Origin: JAZNOL01 sp045580815
Lineage (GTDB): Bacteria > Bacillota > Clostridia > RUG12999
Length of the DNA stretch: 14,066 bases
Direction: 5' to 3'
Assembly: GCA_045580815.1 (NCBI GenBank)
Contig: JAZNOL010000070.1
Location: forward strand, 1 to 14,066
In this document: piece after piece, positions 1-7,700 of the stretch
Layout of the letters: the number at the start of each line of letters is the position of its first letter
Position numbering within the stretch: position 1 is the first letter of the stretch
The notes under the pieces: model-generated
What the model was told of the DNA's origin: nothing
The model's input: only the letters and a program-made list of their open reading frames with translations
Databases searched by the model: none
Made by a program: the position numbers and the translations under genes

Positions 1-1996
1 TAATGCTTGACAGATACCATTTTGCACCTGTTTCGTTATCCCATGTGATAAGTGTGGGACAGCCTCTGTTTGAAACGGCTTTGTTTGCTTCGCTCATTGC
101 TGTGCAATTGTCAGCAGTACATTTTGTAAAATCGTATTTAAAGTTGGGCTCAAGCATTTCAGCAGTAACAACTGAATTGATAGTTACATCGTCAATTGCC
201 ACACCTACTTCGTGACCCTTACAGCCAAAATAGAGTCCTGCGCCTTTACGTGAAAGTGAAGTGTCTGCAAGCGAACCTGTCCATGTGTACATATTGCTGT
301 TGCCAAGATTTTTTGCTGTTACTGAATATTCTACACCCGATGAGGTGTTTTTGATGTTAACAGTAAACCAGTTGTTCATATAAAAATCTCCGCTTTTGTC
401 TGATTTATAATGAACAGCTGACTGTGACCACATTCTGTACGGACCGTCACCATAGCTTGCTTTGCTTGCAAACCAGCCGTTTTCGTCATTTTCCCATCTG
501 ATGTAGGTGGTTTCACCGTTTACAACCTTGCGGAAATAAAAACGGGTTGCATAGTCGCCTGTTGTCGCATTAACAACCGCACCGCTGTCATCTTTGATGG
601 GTGTACCGTTTTCGTCACTTGTGGGGAGCAGGTATCTGGTGATTGCAATTTCGCCACCGGTTTTACCGATTTCAAAATATGATGTGCCGTCTTCCGAAAC
701 ATTAAAGCGTGAATAAACCGTTGAGGTTGAACTCCAGTTGCCGCCATCGGTGGAAACTGAGCTTTCATCGTAATATCCGCCAAAGTATGCCATTTTATAG
801 CTTATTTCATTTTTAGCCGGCAGGTATGTAATTGCATTGCCTGTGGGATAAACTTTTGCATCAGGCTGGTTCCAACGGTATGATACACCTAAGAAACCGT
901 CATAAATGCTGTACCATATCGGAATGCCGCTGCCATAAGCTCTGCCGACTGTCCATTTGTCAGAAAGTGCTGATGCACTCTGGATGCTTTTTGCGCCGTC
1001 TGTTGAGAAATCATCGCTGAAAGCAACAGTAGCCGGAACTTCTCTTTTTTCAGTTATGCTGAAATCATCAATTGCAGCACCTGCTTCATGACCCTTACAG
1101 CCAAAATAGATTCCTGCACCCTTGCGTGAAAGCGAAGTGTCTGCAACAGAACCTGACCATGTGTACATATTGTCATTGCCAAGATTTTTTGCTGTTACCG
1201 AATATTCTACACCTGTTGCAGTATTCTTGATGTTTACAGTAAACCATTTGTTATAAGATAAAATCGGGTCATCTGCACTTTTGTAGAAAACTGCCGACTG
1301 TGCCCATGATTTGAAAGGACCGTCGCCGTAATTTGCTTTATCGGCAAACCAGCCGTTTTCGTCATTTTCCCATCTGATGTATGTGGTTTCGCCGTTTACA
1401 ACCTTACGGAAATAAAAACGGTTTGTATAATCTCTTGTTGTTCCGTTTACAACTGCACCGGTTTCATCTTTAACGGGAGTTCCGTTTTCGTCACTTGTAG
1501 GAAGCAGGTATCTGGTTACTGCTGTCTCGTATCCTGTTTTACCAATTTCAAACCAGGACGCACCATCTTCCGAAACATTAAAACGTGAGTAAACTGTTGA
1601 TGAAAAACCCCAGTTGCTGTTGTTGTATGCCACACCTGTTTCGCCCGCATAGCCGCCGAAGTATGCCATTTTATAGCTTATTTCGTTTTCAGCACCGAGT
1701 GATGCGATTGCATCGCCTGTGGGATAAACCTTTGCGTCAGGCTGGTTCCAGCGATATGACATACCAAGAAAACCGTCATAAATGCTGTAAAAAACATTAA
1801 TGCCGCTGCCATAAGCCTGACCGATTGCCCATTTGTCCGATAATGCACCGCTCTGGATGCTTTTTGCACCGTTTTTTGCAAAATCATCATTGAAAACAAC
1901 AGTAGTTACCAGGTCGTCTTCGGCGCCCACACTTATTACCGTAAGCGAAAGCACCATTGCAATGCACAAAAGCATTGATAAAAGTTTTTTGCTCAT
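1..1996 (-). CDS. Secreted tandem-repeat protein, C-terminus cut by window edge
   Basis: This is an open frame of 665 codons with no stop before the window edge, so the C-terminus is missing. It starts at an ATG preceded by GAGG with suitable spacing. Residues 1-25 form a signal peptide (MSKKLLSMLL, then a hydrophobic core ending VGAED). Two copies of a ~291-residue unit follow, about residues 32-313 and 323-605. Each begins with F-x-DDF and GAKSIQS and contains YSIYDGFLG, SRFNVSEDG, RFYFRKVVNGETTYIRW, a WFTVNIKNT strand and a closing AIDD. A different segment begins near residue 614. The pattern of aromatic-rich strands ending in WFTV...(I/F)DD resembles concanavalin A-like lectin/glucanase domains, so extracellular glycan binding is a reasonable guess. 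I do not recognise a named family and see no catalytic motif. The upstream gap holds a consensus promoter, direct repeats and a leader hairpin, all probably belonging to this gene. Confidence 0.9.
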   Translation of the reverse strand, partial: MSKKLLSMLLCIAMVLSLTVISVGAEDDLVTTVVFNDDFAKNGAKSIQSGALSDKWAIGQAYGSGINVFYSIYDGFLGMSYRWNQPDAKVYPTGDAIASLGAENEISYKMAYFGGYAGETGVAYNNSNWGFSSTVYSRFNVSEDGASWFEIGKTGYETAVTRYLLPTSDENGTPVKDETGAVVNGTTRDYTNRFYFRKVVNGETTYIRWENDENGWFADKANYGDGPFKSWAQSAVFYKSADDPILSYNKWFTVNIKNTATGVEYSVTAKNLGNDNMYTWSGSVADTSLSRKGAGIYFGCKGHEAGAAIDDFSITEKREVPATVAFSDDFSTDGAKSIQSASALSDKWTVGRAYGSGIPIWYSIYDGFLGVSYRWNQPDAKVYPTGNAITYLPAKNEISYKMAYFGGYYDESSVSTDGGNWSSTSTVYSRFNVSEDGTSYFEIGKTGGEIAITRYLLPTSDENGTPIKDDSGAVVNATTGDYATRFYFRKVVNGETTYIRWENDENGWFASKASYGDGPYRMWSQSAVHYKSDKSGDFYMNNWFTVNIKNTSSGVEYSVTAKNLGNSNMYTWTGSLADTSLSRKGAGLYFGCKGHEVGVAIDDVTINSVVTAEMLEPNFKYDFTKCTADNCTAMSEANKAVSNRGCPTLITWDNETGAKWYLSSI
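182..1030 (-). repeat. Second copy of ~873-bp in-frame coding repeat
   Basis: This copy encodes residues ~323-605. It shares with the first copy the blocks YSIYDGFLG, YRWNQPDAKVYPTG, EISYKMAYFGGY, TRYLLPTSDENGTP, SLSRKGAG and YFGCKGHE. Differences cluster around the loop corresponding to residues 410-425 and the segment before WFTVNIK. Confidence 0.9.
1058..1903 (-). repeat. First copy of ~873-bp in-frame coding repeat
   Basis: This copy encodes residues ~32-313 of the left secreted protein. The matching copy at 182-1030 is offset by 873 bp (291 codons) at its start, with a one-codon indel after the SIQS segment. Long stretches match at the DNA level, for example 1349-1418 against 476-545. 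This points to a recent or homogenised duplication rather than protein-level conservation alone. Confidence 0.9.
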
Positions 1997-2040
1997 TTGA
2001 TTACCTCATTTCTTTTAAAATATTCGTGTTTTCTTTTCCT

Positions 2041-2104
2041 CCGCAAACCAAATCCGTGCGATGCGGCACATCGGCTTTGGTTTTATATATAAAGTCTTTT
2101 GCGG
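2041..2104 (-). promoter_or_regulatory. Structured 5' leader of the left secreted-protein gene
   Basis: From a start site inferred near 2132, the mRNA leader is about 136 nt. It contains an inverted repeat AAACCAAA (2045-2052) / TTTGGTTT (2076-2083) whose interior adds CC/GG and GTGC (2056-2059) / GCAC (2066-2069) pairs around a 6-nt loop. CCGCAAA (2041-2047) can pair with TTTGCGG (2098-2104) as an alternative or outer stem. That stem overlaps a GGAGG-like stretch on the transcript. Two copies of TTTTATATATAA (2081-2092, 2111-2122) lie in the same region. It has no U-tail like a terminator and matches no riboswitch I know. Function is unknown; translation or stability control is possible. Confidence 0.5.
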
Positions 2105-2138
2105 TTAAGATTTTATATATAAGAAGTTACACACATTA

Positions 2139-2167
2139 ATTATATCACCGATAATACAGATTGTCAA
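2139..2167 (-). promoter_or_regulatory. Sigma-A promoter for the left secreted-protein gene
   Basis: Reading the minus strand, TTGACA (2167-2162), a 17-nt spacer and TATAAT (2144-2139) form a perfect consensus promoter. The start site is inferred near 2132. Confidence 0.85.
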
Positions 2168-2184
2168 TATTTTTCAATCACATG

Positions 2185-2225
2185 CTTGATGTCATACCAA
2201 AAAAACTTGATTTTATACCAAAAAA
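2185..2225. repeat. Two head-to-tail 21-bp direct repeats upstream of promoter
   Basis: CTTGAT-GTC-ATACCAAAAAAA (2185-2205) is followed directly by CTTGAT-TTT-ATACCAAAAAAG (2206-2226), matching at 18 of 21 positions. On the minus strand they sit just upstream of the -35 box, about 18 bp beyond it. The 21-bp period equals two helical turns, so both copies face the same side of the DNA, as activator sites often do. The A-tracts may also bend the DNA. The distal copy overlaps the tyrS terminator tail. Confidence 0.65.
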
Positions 2226-2252
2226 GGCTGTGGCGAAAACTGCCACAGCCTT
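2218..2252 (-). terminator. Rho-independent terminator of mnmA-tyrS
   Basis: An 11-bp perfect stem (2224-2234 with 2242-2252, 7-nt loop) lies 24 bases after the tyrS stop and is followed on the minus strand by a short U-run. The GGCTGTGGC stem core resembles that of the terminator after the phosphofructokinase gene. Confidence 0.85.
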
Positions 2253-2275
2253 AATATTCTTAAAAACTATTCAGA

Positions 2276-3487
2276 TTAACCGCAGATGATTTTGTGGTAA
2301 ACCTTTTTACCTTTTTTCACAACAAATTCAGGTGCTTTGTCTGCCGGCACGGTATACCCGATGTCATCAACTTTTTCGCCGTCAATGGCAATTCCACCCT
2401 GAGTAACAAGACGGCGTGCCTCTGATTTTGACGGGCAAAGTTTTGAGTTTACAAGCAGGTCAAGAATATTCATGCCAACTGCGTTTTCAAGAGTTGTTGA
2501 TGGCATATTTGCATCATCGCTCCCTGCCGCAAAAAGTGACATTGCTGTCTGCTGTGCTTTTTCGGCTTCTTCCTCACCGTGAACCATTTTTGTAACCTCG
2601 TAAGCAAGGCGTTTTTTAGCTTCATTAAGCTGTGCACCTTCCCATTTTTCCATTTCACGGATTTCGTCCATCGGCACAAATGTAACAAGTTTTAAGAAAC
2701 GGCAAACGTCAGCATCACCAACGTTACGCCAGTACTGATAAAATTCGTAAGGCGAAACCTTGTTGGGGTCAAGCCAGAGTGCACCTTTTGCGGTTTTACC
2801 CATTTTTTTGCCCTCGCTGTTTGTAAGCAGGGTAAATGTCATACCGTAAACCTGTGCATTTTCTTTGCGGCGAACAAGGTCAATACCACCAAGAATATTG
2901 CTCCACTGGTCATCACCGCCAAGCTCAATTTTACAACCGTAGTTTTTATAAAGCTGCAAAAAGTCATAGCTCTGCATAAGCATATAGTTGAACTCGATAA
3001 AGGACAAGCCTTTTTCAAGACGGCTTTTAAAACATTCCGCAGTAAGTATTTTGTTTACCGAGAAGCATGCACCGATGTCACGCAGAAATTCAATGTAGTT
3101 AAGGTTGCGGAGCCAGTCTGCGTTGTTTACCATGATTGCTTTGCCGTCAGAAAAATCAATTACGGAAGAAAGCTGTTTTTTAAAGCATTCGCAGTTGTGC
3201 TCAATTGTTTCAACAGTCATCATCTGACGCATATCTGTTCTGCCGGAGGGGTCACCCACCATGCCTGTGCCGCCGCCAACAAGCGCAATAGGTCTGTGAC
3301 CTGCAAGCTGCATATGGCGCATAACAACCATTTGCAGAAAATGACCAATATGGAGACTGTCTGCCGTAGGGTCAAAGCCTATATAAAATGTAACTTTTTC
3401 TTTACCGAGAAGCTCGCGGATTTCTTCCTCGTGAGTTGTCTGCGCAATAAGTCCGCGTTCACGCAGAGTATCAAATACGTTTTGCAT
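2276..3487 (-). CDS. tyrS: Tyrosyl-tRNA synthetase
   Basis: The product is a class I aminoacyl-tRNA synthetase that charges tRNA-Tyr with tyrosine using ATP in the cytoplasm. It has 403 residues, the usual length. Visible are the HIGH motif (46-49, within SLHIGHF), the tyrosine-pocket segment ELGGDDQWSNI (188-198), the KMSKS-loop variant KMGKT (228-232) and a C-terminal S4 RNA-binding domain (SKSEARRLV, then a GGIAIDGEKV turn). The start is taken at MQNVFDTLRERG, 21 codons inside the longest open frame, because AAAGGGTG precedes that ATG by about 7 nt and family members begin there. It lies 37 nt behind mnmA on the same strand with no promoter between, so the two are probably co-transcribed. 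No T-box leader fits in that gap, which is unusual for a Firmicutes tyrS. Confidence 0.97.
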   Translation of the reverse strand: MQNVFDTLRERGLIAQTTHEEEIRELLGKEKVTFYIGFDPTADSLHIGHFLQMVVMRHMQLAGHRPIALVGGGTGMVGDPSGRTDMRQMMTVETIEHNCECFKKQLSSVIDFSDGKAIMVNNADWLRNLNYIEFLRDIGACFSVNKILTAECFKSRLEKGLSFIEFNYMLMQSYDFLQLYKNYGCKIELGGDDQWSNILGGIDLVRRKENAQVYGMTFTLLTNSEGKKMGKTAKGALWLDPNKVSPYEFYQYWRNVGDADVCRFLKLVTFVPMDEIREMEKWEGAQLNEAKKRLAYEVTKMVHGEEEAEKAQQTAMSLFAAGSDDANMPSTTLENAVGMNILDLLVNSKLCPSKSEARRLVTQGGIAIDGEKVDDIGYTVPADKAPEFVVKKGKKVYHKIICG

Positions 3488-3524
3488 TAAAATGCACCCT
3501 TTCATTTGTATATAATATGAAGTT

Positions 3525-4577
3525 TCATTCTTCAAAGATTGCTTTTTCAATTATTCCGCCGCCAAGCAGAATGTTTCCGTCGTAAAACACCACCGACTGC
3601 CCCGGCGTTATTGCCCTTTGCGGAACATCAAACACCAGTTTTGCACATCCGTTATCTTCGGGATAAATCGTGCAATCCGCCGGTTTTGCCGCATACCGGA
3701 TTTTAGCCTGTGCACGGATGGGCATTTCCGGCTTTTCAATCGTGTGGAAATTCACATCGCTTGCAATAAGTGTGTCGGAAAATATATATTTTTCACCGTC
3801 AAGCACAACTGTGTTTGTTTTGCCGTCAATTTCAACCACATAAATTTTGCCTGTGGATGCCACTCCCAGCCCTTTGCGTTGACCGATTGTGTATTTCACG
3901 CATCCGCTGTGATGACCCAAAATGTCACCGTTTTTATTGACAATATTGCCTTTTTTCAAAATATGCGGTGCTTCTTCGGCAAAAAATTCTTCAAGACTTT
4001 TGCCTTCAAGAAAACAAATATCCTGGCTGTCGGCAGATGAGGCACAATCAAAACCGTTTTCTGCGGCGATTTTACGCACCTCTTCTTTTTTATATCCGCC
4101 CAAAGGCATGATTATTTTTGAAATCTGCTCCTGAGTGAGTGTGTGAAACATGTATGTCTGGTCTTTTTTGTCATCGGCACTTCTTTCAAAATGGTACCGC
4201 CCCGTTGTTTCATCAAAAATCACACTTGCATAATGCCCGGTTGCTATATAATCGGCTTTGCCCTTTATATATTCAAGCATCGCACCGAATTTTATATACT
4301 TGTTGCATAAAATACAAGGGTTCGGCGTGCGTGCAAGCTCATATTCCTTTATAAACCCGTCAATAACCTTTTCTTTAAAAATGCTTTTAAGGTCAACGGT
4401 TTCATGCTTTATACCCAGCTTTTCGCACACGTTTTTTGCACTTTCAATGCCTGACTTTGCCACATTTTGCCACACATCAAACGTAAAACCGGTTACATCA
4501 TAGCCTTTTTGTTTTAAAAGCAGTGCCGCAACAGAGCTGTCAACACCACCGCTCATGCCGATATAAACCTTTTTCAT
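3525..4577 (-). CDS. mnmA: tRNA-specific 2-thiouridylase MnmA
   Basis: MnmA installs the 2-thio group on wobble uridine 34 of tRNAs for Lys, Glu and Gln, using ATP and sulfur relayed from a cysteine desulfurase. The protein has 350 residues. The PP-loop SGGVDSS (9-15) binds ATP. The two catalytic cysteines are C91 in NPCILCNK and C188 in SQDICFLE, 97 residues apart as in the E. coli pair Cys102/Cys199. GHYA (114-117) and the QRKGLG segment are also conserved. The region after the PP-loop (about residues 30-45) is shorter than in most MnmA proteins. ATG 4577 follows an AAAGGG ribosome binding site. No cysteine desulfurase gene lies nearby in this window. It is the first gene of an mnmA-tyrS unit. 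Confidence 0.95.
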   Translation of the reverse strand: MKKVYIGMSGGVDSSVAALLLKQKGYDVTGFTFDVWQNVAKSGIESAKNVCEKLGIKHETVDLKSIFKEKVIDGFIKEYELARTPNPCILCNKYIKFGAMLEYIKGKADYIATGHYASVIFDETTGRYHFERSADDKKDQTYMFHTLTQEQISKIIMPLGGYKKEEVRKIAAENGFDCASSADSQDICFLEGKSLEEFFAEEAPHILKKGNIVNKNGDILGHHSGCVKYTIGQRKGLGVASTGKIYVVEIDGKTNTVVLDGEKYIFSDTLIASDVNFHTIEKPEMPIRAQAKIRYAAKPADCTIYPEDNGCAKLVFDVPQRAITPGQSVVFYDGNILLGGGIIEKAIFEE

Positions 4578-4609
4578 TTATAAAAACCCTTTCGGAACAT
4601 ACTCTATTA

Positions 4610-4638
4610 ATTATACAATAAATAATCACAAATGTCAA
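4610..4638 (-). promoter_or_regulatory. Sigma-A promoter of mnmA-tyrS
   Basis: On the minus strand, TTGACA (4638-4633), a 17-nt spacer and TATAAT (4615-4610) match consensus perfectly. The inferred start near 4603 leaves a leader of only ~26 nt before mnmA, with no room for a riboswitch or T-box. Confidence 0.85.
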
Positions 4639-4689
4639 GACAAACCGACGATTTTTTGTTTTTATTTAAACCAGACAAAAATTGTCCTC

Positions 4690-4718
4690 TTGCTTTTTTT
4701 TGCAATTTACTGTATAAT
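4690..4718 (+). promoter_or_regulatory. Promoter of the deacetylase gene
   Basis: TTGCTT (4690-4695), a 17-nt spacer and TATAAT (4713-4718) lie about 37 nt before the start codon. It diverges from the mnmA promoter within a 177-base gap that holds nothing else I can name. Confidence 0.75.
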
Positions 4719-4754
4719 ATTATAAATATGTTAAAATATTCAAGGAGGCAACCA

Positions 4755-7700
4755 ATGAAAAATTTTAAAAACATCATTTCACTTGTTATTACTGTTGCAA
4801 TGCTTGCAACAATGTTTGCTTTGCCGATGTCGGCATCAGCAGCTGATACACCGCTGTTTTTTGACGATATGGAATCGCATGATCTTGCAGCATCAATAAC
4901 AGGCACAGCCGATACAACTACACCTTTAATTGACGGTGTGTGGGCAACATCACCCGTTTTTGGCGGTACAAATGGTATAAACAACTACTGTGTGCGTTAC
5001 GACCTTTTGTTCGGCAACATATATAACTCCAACGATGGTGCAACCACAAACAAAACAATTGCCATCAAACCCGGCAACTCCAATAAGGATGATTACCTTT
5101 CAACACTTAATCTTGTATCCGATTTTGGTGATATTGAAAACTATTCTTTCAGTATTGATATCCGCAACTCTTATGCATGGAGTCAGACACCTGTTGCAGG
5201 CATACGTCTTGCCGACCCGGCTGACGAAACAAATTATTATGAGCTTGCACTACTTACTCCGCAAGAGCCGAATGACTATGTTTATCAGCAATACAGCGGT
5301 GCACTTGCCGGCTGTTTGCCACCCCGTTTCACAAAAGTTGTTGGCGGAACAAAATCAACTGCCGCAATCAAAGCAAACACCGAAATTCCCGAGCAATGGG
5401 CGGCAACAGCGTATTCTGAAAATAATGCTGTGACAATTCTTCACCAGCAGGACGACTATGAGATGAAAACCACATATTTCACTGTCACTATGACAAAAAT
5501 AGGAGACACAGTTTGTTGGTCAGTTTATGACAAAGTGCGTGATTTAACTGTTTGGGAAGCAAGTTACTCTGATGAAGAGGCGTTGTTTGACAACATGGGA
5601 CTGCCGCAGATTTTCGTTTACGGAAACGGTGCGGACAATGTTGTGTTTTTTGACAACGCAAAACTGACTGCTGTTGATTCAGATACATTTGAAATTCCCG
5701 ATGCGGCAACGCTTGTTTTGCCCGAAGAAACCCCCGAGCCCGAACCTGAGCCCGAGCCCGAAGAACCGGTTGTATCTACCGATGCAACTCCGGACACTCC
5801 TCTTTATCTGTTCCGTGACGAGATTGAGGGTCATCCGGTATATACACCTGTTGGCACAAAAGCAGAAGACATTAATAATAATGTTCCTTCTTATGCAACC
5901 GGATTTGGCGGCAATGTCAGCGATGTAATGGTTGACGGTTACTGGGCAACTTCTGCCCTTTTAGGCGGAACAGAATGGTTTAACGATTATTGCGTACAGT
6001 ATGATGAACTTACAGGCAACGGTTGGAGCGGCAATGGTAAAGCTCCAATAGGTTATTTAAATTCAACACCCGATGAATCAAACAAGGTTATTGCTTTGCA
6101 GCCTGCATATAACGAAAAAGGCCAGCTTTGCGTGCTTAATCTTACAAAAAATCTGGGAGATGCAAAAGATTTTATTTACAGTGTTGATGTGAGAAACTTT
6201 TTCAGCGGCACGGTAAACCCCGTTGCAGGCATACGTCTTGCCGACCCAACCGACGACACATCGTATTATGAACTTGCACTTATTTCAAAAGGCGAGGTAT
6301 ATGATGTTGTCCATGAGGCGGCAAAATTTGAAAAACCTCGATTTACAAAAGTTGAATCAGGCAACACCCACACTGCAGCTGTTGCCGCATCCGGCAATGA
6401 GCCGACCGAGTGGAAATACGTTGATTACGGCAACACAGGCACAGCAAGCGCAATGTATAAAAACGATGGTTACAAAACCACATGGTTTACACTTACAATA
6501 GCTAAAAAAGGCAATACAATACACTGGTCAATTGTTGACAAAGCGTTTAACGAAGTTGTGTGGGAGGACAGTTTTACTGATGAATCTCCTCTGTTTGAGT
6601 CTATGGGCAGATTGCAACTGTTTGCATATGGTGCTGGTAAATGCCAGTTGCCTACATTCTTTGACAATATTGATGTAAAGAAACTTGGAACAAAACTGTT
6701 TAAATATGAAGAAATCGCCGACACATTTGAAGACACAATCGAAAGTGTTTCCGGTTGGACAGCTTCCGGTGGTGTAACATTCTCCCTCACAAAAGACAAA
6801 AAACTTGCAAACAACTGGGGTGGCGGTGCAGAATATGACCTTGACGACAGCATTATACAGTTAAACGCCAACGGTGGTTTATCTCTTATTGATTATACTG
6901 CAAAAACCGCTGATTCTTATAGTGTTGATTTGAGAAATTATCTTTACGGCGGTGAAACAAGCCCTGTTATGGGCGTGCGTATTGCCGACCCTGAAAACAG
7001 CCAAAACTATTATGAACTCGCAATTATCTCTCCCACAACATATGTGGCAACGGCACAGGATGCCGCAGTTTCTGCTCCGAGATTTACCAAAGTAATCGGC
7101 GGCACAGTTTCAACCCCTGCTGTTTCGGACATTGCTCCCGGCGAGGTGGCATATATTGAAAAAGGCAGCGAAAAAACCGCAAGCGGCTCGTATATTCAGG
7201 ATTCAAAGGGCGGATATGCAACAAACTGGTTTAATCTTGAAATAAGCAAAAACGGCAGTGATATAACGTTTGCTGTTACAGATAAAGAAACCGGTTCAAC
7301 CATATGGAGCAAAACCTGGACAGATGATGAAGTTCTTTTTGAAAACGCAGGCAAATTGCAGGTGTTTACATATGGCGGAAATGCACCTGTTTTCATCAAC
7401 AATGTGAGTGGCGTTATTATGGGCGACAGTGGTCTTCGCATTGAAGCATCGTGGGTTAAAAACAGTGGTGGTGCACCGTTTATGGCAACAGCCGATTACG
7501 ATTCAGACGGCAGACTTGTTAATTTTGTTCCCGTTGAAGCACCAAAAGGCACAAAAGGATATTATTTCAGCCCGTCATCACTTTCAATGGCAGGTGCGCT
7601 CAAAAAACTGTTTGTATGGGACAAAGCAACCTTTGAGCCGCTTTCAGAAGTTGCACAGTATCAGGAGGGTGACATTGGCAAGTGTGTTGTTACGTTCCCC

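Noticed and set aside
182..1903. The repeats considered as a CRISPR array or mobile element duplication.
   Set aside because: The period is 873 bp, in frame within one protein, with no short spaced repeats, terminal inverted repeats or transposase.
2185..2225. The 21-bp repeats considered as LytTR/AgrA-type binding sites.
   Set aside because: The spacing fits, but the bases do not match the known CAGTTAAG-like half-site, so no regulator family is assigned.
3488..3550. A longer tyrS start (21 extra codons) reaching into the end of mnmA.
   Set aside because: The extension does not resemble the family N-terminus; ATG 3487 has a ribosome binding site and the conserved MQN..LRERG start.
3618..4040. 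A 140-codon plus-strand frame opposite mnmA.
   Set aside because: It is antisense to a conserved gene with no start signal and a shadow-like composition.
4632..4754. An in-frame upstream ATG extends the deacetylase frame by 41 codons.
   Set aside because: The extension spans the promoter, has no ribosome binding site, and would bury the signal peptide; ATG 4755 has AAGGAGG in place.
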